This document shows positions 55,278 to 63,902 of a stretch of DNA of 64,000 nt, piece by piece. Every line of letters starts with the position of its first letter. Position 1 is the stretch's first letter. The stretch spans positions 1 to 64,000 of the forward strand of contig NZ_JACXWX010000025.1 in NCBI RefSeq assembly GCF_014764505.1. Direction: 5' to 3'. This stretch comes from Phormidium tenue FACHB-886 (lineage in GTDB: Bacteria > Cyanobacteriota > Cyanobacteriia > Elainellales > Elainellaceae). The translations under genes and the position numbers were made by a program. Under the pieces are notes generated by a model. That model was not told where the DNA came from, did no database searches, and worked only from the letters and a program-made list of their open reading frames with translations.

Positions 55278-56433
55278 AGCGAGCGACTTCCTGTCCCTTA
55301 ACGTAGACAGCGACGATCGCAGAGGGCAAAGCACAGCCCGGTTTGATTAACAGGAAATCTGCCTCTAGCCCCGCAGCAATTGCACCCTTGCGATCAGCAA
55401 TTCCAGCCGCTTTGGCCGGATAAGTCGAAACTAATTTCCAACTTTTTTCAAACGGCATCAACCCCATCTCAGCCATCTTAAACGGCGCATGGAACAGGGA
55501 AGGATAGTGATAGTCAGAGCAAAGGCAATCTAGAACCTCAGCTTGAGCCGCCGCTGCCACACTCATATAACCGACATGTGACCCACCTCGGATTAAATTT
55601 GGTGCACCCATCAATACTGCCGCACCGTAATTGCGAGACTGCGCTGCCAACGCGATCGAGGCTGGAAATTCTGCGATCGCTACTTGACGCTTTGCGCTCA
55701 ATGCCACATCCATCTCAGTTTCATCATCATGAGAGGCAACCGGGATACTAAGTTGGTGAGCTTGCTCCACCAGTTGTTCAATTTGCTGTAGTCCTTTTTC
55801 CTGACGTGCCATCGCAGCTTCAATCAGCGATCGAATTTCAGGTTGAGAAAGCTTGATGCGTTGTTGTAACCCTTTGGTATAGCGGGACAGGGTTTCATCA
55901 TCGGTTGTATCGGGCAAATGATTATTCAGGGACAGCAGATGAATCTTGCCGTTCTGCAACCAATCAGATAATTCTTCACACTTATCCGTATTGCTCTGTT
56001 CATGCCGAATGTGAATGCGGCTGTCTACGTTTAGATTCAAAGATGCATTCAGAATAGTATTAACTAATTGTCGGGCTGTATCCCGGCTGCGTAGCCCCGG
56101 CTCAAAAGAGTCGGTAATGGAGTAGTAGAACGTAGTAATTCCAGCCGCTAGCAACATACGATCGTTTTCGGTGATGGCGATCTCTAGCGGAAAAGTTACT
56201 CCCGGACGCGGACAAATCATGCGTTCAAAGGCATCGCCATGAATATCCACCATGCCCGGAAGCATTTGTAAGCCTGTGATGTCGATCGAGATAAATCCAC
56301 CAGGCTTGCTTGTTTGATCAATCTGGATAAACCGACCGTCCTCAACTAAGACTGTCGCGTTCTGAATCCAACCCGTCGGAGTTAATACATCTGCGCCTTG
56401 CAGAGCAATTTTGGTTGCGGTTGATGGGTGCAT
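55270..56433 (-). CDS. Second PhnM-like amidohydrolase
   Basis: This 387-residue protein is a paralogue of the neighbouring PhnM. It keeps the amidohydrolase metal motif in diverged form (DIHGDAFERMICPRPGVTFP, His65 and Asp67), and also IHIRHEQSN, ASHDDETEM, AEFPASIALAA and LMGAPNLIRGGSHVG. PhnM removes pyrophosphate from ribose-1-phosphonate triphosphates. A second copy could take a different phosphonate side chain or nucleotide. It lies 33 bp downstream of phnM. Key metal ligands all seem conserved, so it is likely active. Confidence 0.88.
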   Translation of the reverse strand: MHPSTATKIALQGADVLTPTGWIQNATVLVEDGRFIQIDQTSKPGGFISIDITGLQMLPGMVDIHGDAFERMICPRPGVTFPLEIAITENDRMLLAAGITTFYYSITDSFEPGLRSRDTARQLVNTILNASLNLNVDSRIHIRHEQSNTDKCEELSDWLQNGKIHLLSLNNHLPDTTDDETLSRYTKGLQQRIKLSQPEIRSLIEAAMARQEKGLQQIEQLVEQAHQLSIPVASHDDETEMDVALSAKRQVAIAEFPASIALAAQSRNYGAAVLMGAPNLIRGGSHVGYMSVAAAAQAEVLDCLCSDYHYPSLFHAPFKMAEMGLMPFEKSWKLVSTYPAKAAGIADRKGAIAAGLEADFLLIKPGCALPSAIVAVYVKGQEVARYG

Positions 56434-56466
56434 CGGTTTTCCAATGTCTTGCTGATAAGTTCATCT

Positions 56467-57606
56467 TTATGCCACTCGTTGTCCCTGCCGAATAACTGAA
56501 GTTAGTCGAGGAACAATACCATCATCATGAACAGTGATTAAATCCGCCCGTTTGCCAATTTCTAATGAGCCGCGATCGCCCTCCAACCCGATCGCCTTAG
56601 CCGGGTTGAAGGCAAACAGTTGCATTGCCTGATAAAGCGGTTTTTCAGTTGCGTGAGCAATTAAAAACATAGCTTGCAGTAAACTTTGAGGCACATAATC
56701 CGAGGAGATAATATCCACTAAATTGCGCTCTACGAGTTCCATAGCGGAAATGTTGCCAGAGTGAGAACCACCCAGAATCAAATTGGGTGCACCCATGAGA
56801 ATTTGCAAACCATGACGATGAGCTTCTTTTGCCGCATCTAACGTAGTGGGGAATTCGGCAATTTCAGCACCATCAGTAACCGCCTGCTGCACATGTTCTA
56901 CGGTTGTATCGTCATGGCTGGCAAGGGCAATCTCTTTAGCCTGAGATAGCTCTACTAATCTTTGCCGATTGCCGTCAGCATAATTACGTTGTGCCTCTAA
57001 TTGGTTCTGGATAAACGCTTCCACCTCCGCTTTGCTGATGCCATGTTTGCCCATATAGTATTCTTTGTACTTATCGATCCTGGCAAACTGACGCTGTCCT
57101 GGCGTATGATCCATGAGGGAAATCAAAGCGAGCAATGGGTGATCGGCGTATTGCTCGGCAATTTCATAAGCATGTTCATACACCAGCTCGCAGCGCAGGT
57201 GCAAGCGATGATCCACTGCAAATCGTCCCTGTTCCTGTCCCTGTTCGATCGCATCAATCATGGGGCCGAATTGAGTTAAACGCAGAGAAGTGGGCGTAAT
57301 ATCACCCACGGCAATCGCGTCACAGACTGTTGTAATACCAGCACTAATCAATTCGCGATCGTGATAAGCTGCTGCTACATCTAACGGGAATCGCACTTTG
57401 GGACGGGGCGAAATACACTGCTCGAAATTGTCGGTGTGAAGTTCAATCAGTCCGGGTAGCAGGTAATCACCCTCTCCGTTCTGCCCTTGAGCCACTGCCC
57501 CAGGCTGAATATCAGCGATCGTGCCATCCTGAACGACCAGCGTCCCCAAAACCTCTTGATCGGGGAGCTGAAGTCGATAGTTGGTGTAAATCTGTTCACT
57601 CATCAT
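56467..57606 (-). CDS. phnM: Alpha-D-ribose 1-methylphosphonate 5-triphosphate diphosphatase
   Basis: PhnM hydrolyses the triphosphate of the ribose-phosphonate to pyrophosphate plus the 5-phosphate that PhnJ uses. The 379-residue amidohydrolase has IELHTDNFEQCISPRPKVRFP (His57, Asp59), HLRCELVYE, LASHDDTTVEHV, AEFPTTLDAAKEA and LILGGSHSGN, the usual PhnM pattern. It starts 3 bp after phnL stops. This is the canonical copy, since HTDN is the common form. Confidence 0.95.
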   Translation of the reverse strand: MMSEQIYTNYRLQLPDQEVLGTLVVQDGTIADIQPGAVAQGQNGEGDYLLPGLIELHTDNFEQCISPRPKVRFPLDVAAAYHDRELISAGITTVCDAIAVGDITPTSLRLTQFGPMIDAIEQGQEQGRFAVDHRLHLRCELVYEHAYEIAEQYADHPLLALISLMDHTPGQRQFARIDKYKEYYMGKHGISKAEVEAFIQNQLEAQRNYADGNRQRLVELSQAKEIALASHDDTTVEHVQQAVTDGAEIAEFPTTLDAAKEAHRHGLQILMGAPNLILGGSHSGNISAMELVERNLVDIISSDYVPQSLLQAMFLIAHATEKPLYQAMQLFAFNPAKAIGLEGDRGSLEIGKRADLITVHDDGIVPRLTSVIRQGQRVA

Positions 57607-57609
57607 AAT

Positions 57610-58353
57610 TTAATCTTCTCTCCCAAAGGTTAAGACTCGATTACAGACTCGATCGCGCACTTCATCATCATGAAAAATGCCAATCATGGTACATCCTTCT
57701 GCTTTGCGTTCCTCGATCAACTGCATCACAGCTTCACGATTCACGCCATCCAGTGCTGAAGTTGGTTCATCTAGCAAGAAAATGGGATAGTTTACAGAGA
57801 AGGCCCGAGCAATGTTAACGCGCTGCTTTTCACCGCCGGAAAAGGTTGTAGGAGATAAACTCCAGAGACGTTCCGGTAAATTCAATCGAACAAACAATTC
57901 TCGCACTTTGGCACAGGCACTTTCCGGGGTATATCCTAGCTCCATCAAAGGTTCTGCTGCCACCTCCAATGCCGGAACCCGAGGAATTACCCGCAGAAAT
58001 TGGCTAACATAGCCAATCGTTTTTTGACGCACTGCAATTAATTCGTGTGGTTGCAGCGTTGGCAAATCGACCCAGGTTCCATCATGCTTCACCCAAATCG
58101 AACCACTATCAACTCGATAGTTGCCGTAGAGCGATCGCATCAGCGTTGACTTTCCTGACCCAGAGGCTCCAACTAGTGCCACACATTCTCCAGCTTCAAC
58201 ACTTAGAGAGATACCTCGTAAAACAGGTAAATGAATGCTGCCTTGATTGTGTAGAATAAATTCTTTAAAGAGATTTTCGGCATGAAGACATACTTTTGAA
58301 GAAACATCGGGACTTCGCTGACGATGATTAGAGCCAAGCAGTTGAGAGGGCAT
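57610..58353 (-). CDS. phnL: C-P lyase ABC-type subunit PhnL
   Basis: The 247-residue ATPase has Walker A GASGSGKSTL, signature TFSGGEKQRVNIARAF and Walker B IFLLDEPTSALDGVNR. LRGISLSVEAGECVAL and SQFLRVIPRVPALEVAAEPL are typical of PhnL. With PhnG, H, I, J and K it forms the C-P lyase core complex, where the ATPase pair opens the active complex. The first about 25 residues are extra relative to the family and may not be the true start. Confidence 0.94.
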   Translation of the reverse strand: MPSQLLGSNHRQRSPDVSSKVCLHAENLFKEFILHNQGSIHLPVLRGISLSVEAGECVALVGASGSGKSTLMRSLYGNYRVDSGSIWVKHDGTWVDLPTLQPHELIAVRQKTIGYVSQFLRVIPRVPALEVAAEPLMELGYTPESACAKVRELFVRLNLPERLWSLSPTTFSGGEKQRVNIARAFSVNYPIFLLDEPTSALDGVNREAVMQLIEERKAEGCTMIGIFHDDEVRDRVCNRVLTFGRED

Positions 58354-58374
58354 ATTTGTGCTTACGATAGATAC

Positions 58375-59154
58375 TTAAGGAACTAAAGTGGCATTCACAA
58401 GTTGTTGAGTATAAGAATGTTGCGGATCATCCAGAACTTGATCGGTTAACCCCTCCTCAACCACAACTCCGTTTTGCATCACCATCAGCCGATGCGCTAG
58501 CAGTCTAACCACGCCAATATCATGTGTAACCAGAATGACGCTGAGATGCAAAGTCCGGACCAGAGAACGCATCAAATCCAACAACTTTGCCTGTACTGAA
58601 ACATCCAACCCGCCTGTAGGTTCATCCATTAACACCAGACGAGGTCGCGTAATCAGCACACGAGCTAACTGCAATCGCTGCTGCATGCCTCCAGAAAAAG
58701 TACTGGGCAACAGATCAATGCGATCGATCGGCATTTCGACATGGGTTAACCACTGCAAGGCTTCTGCCCGAATCTTGCCATAGTGCCGTTCTCCTACATT
58801 CAGCAACCGTTCCCCAATATTGGCTCCCGCTGTCACATTCATTCGCAGTCCATCTCTAGGATTTTGATGCACAAACCCCCATTCTGTTCGCATCAATAAT
58901 CGACGATGTGCTTCCGATAGTTCCCCTAAATCAAGCACATCTCCAGAACGGCTCTGATAAATTATCTGTCCGGCATCCAGTGGCAAATGACCTGCGATCG
59001 CACTTAATAGCGTCGATTTTCCTGATCCCGATTCGCCAATAATGCCAAGCACCTGACCTGGATAAAGACCGAAGGAGATATCCTGGCACGCCCGAATCTT
59101 GCCATAGGACTTACTCAATTGGTTTACGGTAAGTAGAGGTTGTAGAGGTTGCAT
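58375..59154 (-). CDS. phnK: C-P lyase ABC-type subunit PhnK
   Basis: The 259-residue ATPase has Walker A GESGSGKSTLL, signature FSGGMQQRLQLAR and Walker B LVLMDEPTGGLDVSVQ. The PhnK-specific GFVHQNPRDGLRMNVTAGAN section is present. PhnK docks on PhnJ in the C-P lyase complex. It follows phnJ by 58 bp and precedes phnL by 21 bp in the operon. Confidence 0.95.
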   Translation of the reverse strand: MQPLQPLLTVNQLSKSYGKIRACQDISFGLYPGQVLGIIGESGSGKSTLLSAIAGHLPLDAGQIIYQSRSGDVLDLGELSEAHRRLLMRTEWGFVHQNPRDGLRMNVTAGANIGERLLNVGERHYGKIRAEALQWLTHVEMPIDRIDLLPSTFSGGMQQRLQLARVLITRPRLVLMDEPTGGLDVSVQAKLLDLMRSLVRTLHLSVILVTHDIGVVRLLAHRLMVMQNGVVVEEGLTDQVLDDPQHSYTQQLVNATLVP

Positions 59155-59212
59155 AAAACTGTGATTAATCCTTCATTGGCAATGACGAATGGCTGGTGAT
59201 TAATGACTATCT

Positions 59213-60103
59213 CTAAACATTTTCATCTGCCTGCCTACGATTACAGAAATCTGTATCCGAACAGATCCACATCCGGTCGCCCTGATCGTTAGTCACAATT
59301 TCATCTAAGTAACTTTCCGTTGAGCCACAGAATTCACAGGCATGATTCCAGGTTTCGATCGTGAAAGGGTAATCCTCAAAATCGAGGCTTTTTACCTTTG
59401 TATACGGTGGCACAGCATAGATCCGTTTTTCTCGTCCTGCCCCAAATAGCTGTAAGGCGGGACTCATATGCATCTTGGGATTGTCAAAACGAGGGATAGG
59501 GCTGGGTTTCATTAAGTAGCGATCGTTCACCATTACTGGGTAGTCATAGGCAGTTGCGATCTGACCGAAGTAGGTAATGTCTTCATAGAGACGGACGTAT
59601 ATTGAACCGTATTCCTCTAGCGCGTGCATTTTATTTGCTTCAGTACGAGAGGGTTCAATGAAATATAGTGGCTCCGGTAGCGGCACCTGGTAAACTAGAA
59701 TTTGACCTTCTCGCAGCGGCGTTTCTGGAATACGATGCCGTGTCTGAATTAACGTAGATTCTTCCGTCTGTTCTGTCGTTTGCACACCGCAAACCTTTTG
59801 AAAGAAACGCCGAATATTGACTGCATTCGTCGTATCATCTGCCCCTTGATCAATGACTTTCAGCACATCCTGTTTGCCAATCACAGAAGCTGTAACCTGG
59901 ATGCCACCCGTTCCCCAACCGTAAGACATCGGCATTTCCCGCGAACCAAAGGGAATTTGATGACCCGGAATGGCAACCGCTTTCAGCAGTGCCCGTCGAA
60001 TCGATCGCTTGGTTTGCTCGTCTAAATAGGCAAAGTTAAACCCTGTTTCGGGAGTAGGAGACGCTGTGGAATCGCAAGCAGCAACAGATTCAGACTGTAG
60101 CAT
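59213..60103 (-). CDS. phnJ: C-P lyase radical-SAM subunit PhnJ
   Basis: PhnJ breaks the C-P bond of alpha-D-ribose 1-methylphosphonate 5-phosphate, giving methane (from methylphosphonate) and a 1,2-cyclic phosphate. The 296-residue protein has the cluster cysteines Cys256, Cys259, Cys281 and Cys287. Their spacing (3, 22, 6) equals that of E. coli Cys241, 244, 266 and 272. MSYGWGTGGIQVTASV holds the glycyl region. It overlaps phnI by 14 bp. All key residues are present, so the enzyme should be active. Confidence 0.97.
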   Translation of the reverse strand: MLQSESVAACDSTASPTPETGFNFAYLDEQTKRSIRRALLKAVAIPGHQIPFGSREMPMSYGWGTGGIQVTASVIGKQDVLKVIDQGADDTTNAVNIRRFFQKVCGVQTTEQTEESTLIQTRHRIPETPLREGQILVYQVPLPEPLYFIEPSRTEANKMHALEEYGSIYVRLYEDITYFGQIATAYDYPVMVNDRYLMKPSPIPRFDNPKMHMSPALQLFGAGREKRIYAVPPYTKVKSLDFEDYPFTIETWNHACEFCGSTESYLDEIVTNDQGDRMWICSDTDFCNRRQADENV

Positions 60104-61313
60104 TGGTACTCTCCATATTGATACCCTCGATGACTGATGTCCCGTTGGTTGCAGAATCTATTTGAGGAGTTATTTCAGGTGTCTTTGCTGCCTCTTGCCG
60201 CAATTTCCGAATTAAATTTAATTCTGCTTGAAAATCAATGTAGTGCGGCAGTTTTAAGTGCTGTACAAATCCTTGTGCCTCCACGTTGTCCGAGTGATAC
60301 AACACAAATTCTTCGTCTTGGGCAGGTGCAGCCATCTCTTCCCCCAGCTCCTTCGCTCGTAAGGCACGATCGACCAATGCCATCGACATCGCTTTGCGTT
60401 CGTTATAGCCAAACGTCAGCCCATAGCCCCGGGTAAATTGCGGCGGTATCTCCTTGCTGCCCTTAAACTGATTCACCATTTGCACTTCTGTCACTGTGAT
60501 GTCGGCGATCGATACCTCAAACCCCAACTCCTCGGGACAAATCACCACTTCCACATCACCTACTCGGATCTCTCCCGCAAAGGGATGATTCTTGCCATAG
60601 CCTCGCTGCGTTGAATAAGCTAAGCCCAACAGAAACCCCTCATCGGCACGCGCCAAATTCTGTAACCGCGCTTCTCGACTAGCAGGTGTGGTTAACGGTT
60701 GACGAGTAATATCAAACGGGGAAGCTTCTGAATCCGGTGGCAGGTCGCCATTCGTGCTTTGCTGCCCATGGCTGTCAGCGTTTTCCCTACTCTGTGATAG
60801 CTCCAATTCTTCCTCGATTAACCCTTCCTGTCCCAAAATATCTATTACACGCGGCACGACGGACTGCTGGGGTTCTGCTTCCGGTGCGATCGGCATAGTT
60901 CCCTCAGCGGCTAGTTTAAAGTCCAGCAAGCGATGCACATAATCGAACGTTGCACCTAGACATTGTCCTCCGGGAGCATCTTTAAAGATGGCAGAGATGC
61001 GGCGTTGCACAGCCATTTGGCTGGTGTCGATCGGGCGGCTGTAATATAAACGAGGCAAGGTTGTGCGGTAAGCCCTTAGTAGAAAAACGGCTTCAACTAA
61101 ATCGCCCCACGATTGTTTAATTGCTAACGCTGCCAAATCCGGATCGTAGAGGCTGCCTTCGCTCATAACGCGATCGACCGCTAACGCCATCTGCTGTTTA
61201 ATCTGCTCCAGCGTCAACTCGGGGGTATTGGGATCGCCTCGTCGCCGTGCCTGTAACAACGATTCAGCATTCTGAATTGCTTGTTCTCCCCCTTTCACTG
61301 CCACATACGCCAT
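60090..61313 (-). CDS. phnI: C-P lyase nucleosidase subunit PhnI
   Basis: PhnI, with PhnG, H and L, replaces the adenine of ATP with phosphonate to make ribose-1-phosphonate triphosphate. The 407-residue protein starts MAYVAVKGGEQAIQNAESLL and has RLYYSRPIDTSQMAVQRRIS, PGGQCLGATFDYVHRLLDF and KAMSMALVDRALRA, all usual in PhnI. The middle (about 170-215) is a low-complexity stretch of extra length. It overlaps phnJ at its end. Confidence 0.96.
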   Translation of the reverse strand: MAYVAVKGGEQAIQNAESLLQARRRGDPNTPELTLEQIKQQMALAVDRVMSEGSLYDPDLAALAIKQSWGDLVEAVFLLRAYRTTLPRLYYSRPIDTSQMAVQRRISAIFKDAPGGQCLGATFDYVHRLLDFKLAAEGTMPIAPEAEPQQSVVPRVIDILGQEGLIEEELELSQSRENADSHGQQSTNGDLPPDSEASPFDITRQPLTTPASREARLQNLARADEGFLLGLAYSTQRGYGKNHPFAGEIRVGDVEVVICPEELGFEVSIADITVTEVQMVNQFKGSKEIPPQFTRGYGLTFGYNERKAMSMALVDRALRAKELGEEMAAPAQDEEFVLYHSDNVEAQGFVQHLKLPHYIDFQAELNLIRKLRQEAAKTPEITPQIDSATNGTSVIEGINMESTNATV

Positions 61314-61346
61314 AACGGTTTCACTCCTGATGCAACGGTTGTAAAA

Positions 61347-61796
61347 TTACGTGGTCAGCTCAACAACAAAACTGAATCCATGCTTAATGAAACCGAGGGA
61401 CTCGTAGAAAGCGTGAGCATTTTTTCGCTTCAAATTCGTTGATAAAGCCATTTTGTAACAATGTGCGTGGCGGCATTGCTCCAAGGCAAACTGCATCATT
61501 GCTGTGCCGATTCCGTGACCGTGACATGCTGGATCAACCGCAACCGCTTCAACAATGGCAGACGGACGACCTAGATGCAGCAGGTTGTCCATAATCAGCA
61601 GCGCAAACGTGCCGACCATAGCGCCACCCGATTCAGCCACGTAGAGATGATAGTTCGGATAGTGCTGCATTCGTTCAAACATTGCCTGAGCTTGCGTCAG
61701 TGGGAGCATCACTCCATCGTCTAATTCCGGTTGGCTATATAAGTTCAGAATGGCTGGCAAGTCGGTTTCAACTGCTTTACGAATGCCGATCGTCAT
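61347..61796 (-). CDS. GNAT acetyltransferase within the phn operon (PhnO-like position)
   Basis: The 149-residue GNAT protein has the acetyl-CoA loop in VDPACHGHGIGTAMMQFAL, preceded by VEAVAV, and the final ALSTNLKRKNAHAFYESLGF. The STNxKRxxAHxFY pattern resembles PhnO, which acetylates aminoalkylphosphonates in E. coli and so protects from or helps C-P lyase use. Here it sits between phnH and phnI with strong AGGGGAG before its ATG. The protein is only loosely similar to PhnO, so I do not assign the symbol. Confidence 0.82.
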   Translation of the reverse strand: MTIGIRKAVETDLPAILNLYSQPELDDGVMLPLTQAQAMFERMQHYPNYHLYVAESGGAMVGTFALLIMDNLLHLGRPSAIVEAVAVDPACHGHGIGTAMMQFALEQCRHAHCYKMALSTNLKRKNAHAFYESLGFIKHGFSFVVELTT

Positions 61797-61811
61797 TAAG
61801 TTCTCCCCTTC

Positions 61812-62387
61812 TCAGCGTTGAATTGCAGTGGTGCGGGGTAGACCCATCACATGGGTTTGACCAAACAAAAAAACATCTACCCCTAGCGGATATGCTTGAT
61901 GATTGCTGAGCCACTGCTGCCAAAATTGCCCCGGAAGCTGAGGGGCGATCGTCCTTTTGCCTAAAATCCCCGGTCCTTGTAGCACAACAGCCTCACCCTC
62001 CACCCCATCCTCAACCTGAATCAGCAACGTGGTAGACAATTCTGGATACTCAGCCGTGCCTGGATTGAACGCCTGCAGATTAAGCGATCGAGCCACATCC
62101 CAAATTACAGCGAAATTTGCCTGCTGGGGATCGGTTGTGAATCGGCATCCGGTATGGAAGCGCAGCCAGGGTTCAATCTCCAATCCAGGCTGAAGCCATA
62201 CCTGAGTTTCCAGATCGAGCAAGGTCAAACAAGCTGCCGCGCAAGCTGGGGACATTTTGCCCGGTGGAGTGATGGATGATGTAATTGTGCAGGAACGACC
62301 AGGATGAGCTAATGCCTCTAACAGTGTCCGAAACGTCGCCTGAGCTTCGTGAACTACATCTTGAAAGCCTGGTAATGATGTGACCAT
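61812..62387 (-). CDS. phnH: C-P lyase subunit PhnH
   Basis: PhnH belongs to the PhnGHIJ core complex. The 191-residue protein begins MVTSLPGFQDVVHEAQATFR and has LLEALAHPGRSCTI, LTLLDLETQVWLQPG, LLIQVE and the C-terminal YPLGVDVFLFGQTHVMGLPR, the usual PhnH profile. I start at the ATG at 62387; a TTG at 62396 would overlap phnG. The gap to phnG is 5 bp, so the two are coupled. Confidence 0.94.
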   Translation of the reverse strand: MVTSLPGFQDVVHEAQATFRTLLEALAHPGRSCTITSSITPPGKMSPACAAACLTLLDLETQVWLQPGLEIEPWLRFHTGCRFTTDPQQANFAVIWDVARSLNLQAFNPGTAEYPELSTTLLIQVEDGVEGEAVVLQGPGILGKRTIAPQLPGQFWQQWLSNHQAYPLGVDVFLFGQTHVMGLPRTTAIQR

Positions 62388-62392
62388 GACGA

Positions 62393-62878
62393 TCAACTCC
62401 CCCGCACTAAAGTAAAAAAGTTGACTCGGGTTGACTCAGTCTGCCGCTGTTGCTGATCATGGTGATGTTGGGCGGTCGCCTGAAGCGGCAGAATCACCTG
62501 TGTTTGAATCAGATCGTGCCAGACGGGATGCTGGAGCAGTGCATCACATAGGGCTGCCAGTTCAGCATGGCAGTGCGATCGACCTGCTACATAGCCAAAC
62601 CCGATGATTATCCCTTCAGGGAACTGCGGAGCAATCGCTTCCTCCAAGTCAGGTGTTTCCAGCCTCACCACACAACGAGTGACCGTCATTTCACCTAGAT
62701 AAAAGGGTTGCCCTGTTCCCCCGATGCGCCCTTGCACCATCGCCAAACCAATCTCTGGAGGACGCAGAAAACCGTAGCTGGGTAGATGAGTTAAGTGCGA
62801 GACGATTTGCTCCAGCTGAAGGGGAGAGGACCTAGCTAGAGTCGCCATCCAGCACTGTCGCGGGGTTAAATCTGTCAT
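62393..62878 (-). CDS. phnG: C-P lyase subunit PhnG
   Basis: This 161-residue protein has PhnG features: RQCWMATLARSSPLQLEQIV at the start, LRPPEIGLAMVQGRIGGTGQPFYLGEMTVTRCVVRL in the middle (residues about 39-74) and GFGYVAGRSHCHAELAALCD near the end. It is the first gene of the leftward operon. The candidate PhnF operator lies 31 bp before its start codon. I start at the ATG at 62878; an upstream TTG is possible. Confidence 0.94.
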   Translation of the reverse strand: MTDLTPRQCWMATLARSSPLQLEQIVSHLTHLPSYGFLRPPEIGLAMVQGRIGGTGQPFYLGEMTVTRCVVRLETPDLEEAIAPQFPEGIIIGFGYVAGRSHCHAELAALCDALLQHPVWHDLIQTQVILPLQATAQHHHDQQQRQTESTRVNFFTLVRGS

Positions 62879-62908
62879 GAGCAATTCTTAATCTGTTCTT
62901 TAAACAAA

Positions 62909-62922
62909 TCTAGATGTCTAGA
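62909..62922. promoter_or_regulatory. Candidate PhnF operator upstream of phnG
   Basis: TCTAGATGTCTAGA is identical to the core of the dyad before phnC. Its position, close to the start of the C-P lyase operon, suggests that binding would block that promoter. Confidence 0.78.
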
Positions 62923-62970
62923 CAAATTATGAGCTAAACAAGCCAGCATTGCAAGGGGAGGTAATGTTCT

Positions 62971-63018
62971 GGGCTGTGTTGCAAAAACTATGGAGTGACA
63001 GGAGTGACAGGAGTGACA
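62971..63018. repeat. IS6-like end remnant followed by three 9-bp repeats
   Basis: GGGCTGTGTTGCAAAAACT (62971-62989) matches the terminal sequence of the decayed IS6 element at 48933-48952. Next to it, GAGTGACAG is repeated three times from 62993 to 63018. No transposase piece is present here. Confidence 0.6.
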
Positions 63019-63119
63019 AACAAGCTATGCCAATCCCTTTGTTTGAAGCACTGACTGCAGAAATAGCTTCGATAAACGAGATCGTCAGAACAAAGAGATT
63101 TGACGTAATCACAAGGAAA

Positions 63120-63902
63120 TCAACTGCGAGCGAAGAAGTAAACGGTCATGCTAATGGAAATAAGCATGACAAATCTACGAACCCAAAGAGGTTTAAGTTT
63201 ACGGGCATAGTAAGCGCTGAAGTATCCGCCTAATAAACTTCCAATTGCCATCAAAATTGCCTGCTGCCAAGCGATCACTCCAGCAAAAACAAACGGAATA
63301 ATAGCAATTCCGTTGATGCAACTGCCTAGAAATGTCTTAAAGGCATTCATGGTGTGGATATTTTTAATACCCAGAAACGTTAATGCTGCCAGCATCAAAA
63401 TTCCCAGCCCTGCACCAAAAAACCCTCCATAAACGGCAATCACCAGCTGTATCAGTGCCAAATTCACCAAAGGCACTGTCTGCGGCGATATAGACTGATT
63501 ATGACGTTGAAACCAGGATTTTAGCGGTTCGCCAAACAAAAACACCAGCGTTGCTAGCAGCAAAAGGTAAGGAATCAGCTGATCGAATATTGCGGCGGAT
63601 GTAAACAATAACGCTACAGAGCCGATCATGCTACCAACCAAACTAATGCTGCACAGCAACAACAGGTGTTGTCGTGGAATGCCAAAATCCTGGCGATACG
63701 CACCAACGCTTCCCAACACTCCGACCCACATTGCCGTATTGTTGGTGGCGTTAGCAGCAATGGGTGGCACTCCAGTCAAGATCAAGGCAGGAAATGTAAT
63801 GAAGCTGCCTCCGCCGGCAATAGCATTCAGCCCACTGGCAATAAATGCACTGCAGAAGAGCAGAACGGCGCTGAATAAGGTCAAAGGTGGGATATCACTC
63901 AT
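63120..63902 (-). CDS. TauE/SafE-family sulfite/organoacid exporter-like protein
   Basis: The 260-residue protein has about eight hydrophobic segments and the TauE/SafE features NAIAGGGSFITFPALIL and NATNNTAMWVG near the start, and YGGFFGAGLGILMLAAL in the middle. Members move sulfite, sulfonates or small organic acids over the inner membrane. The gene lies about 240 bp upstream of phnG in the same direction, with the operator, IS6-like end and repeats in between. It could serve phosphonate or by-product transport, or be unrelated. Confidence 0.9.
   Translation of the reverse strand: MSDIPPLTLFSAVLLFCSAFIASGLNAIAGGGSFITFPALILTGVPPIAANATNNTAMWVGVLGSVGAYRQDFGIPRQHLLLLCSISLVGSMIGSVALLFTSAAIFDQLIPYLLLLATLVFLFGEPLKSWFQRHNQSISPQTVPLVNLALIQLVIAVYGGFFGAGLGILMLAALTFLGIKNIHTMNAFKTFLGSCINGIAIIPFVFAGVIAWQQAILMAIGSLLGGYFSAYYARKLKPLWVRRFVMLISISMTVYFFARS

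Noticed and set aside
62993-63018. Three 9-bp repeats as iterons of a replication origin
   Set aside because: There are only three copies, with no DnaA boxes or replication gene near. They adjoin an insertion-sequence end.
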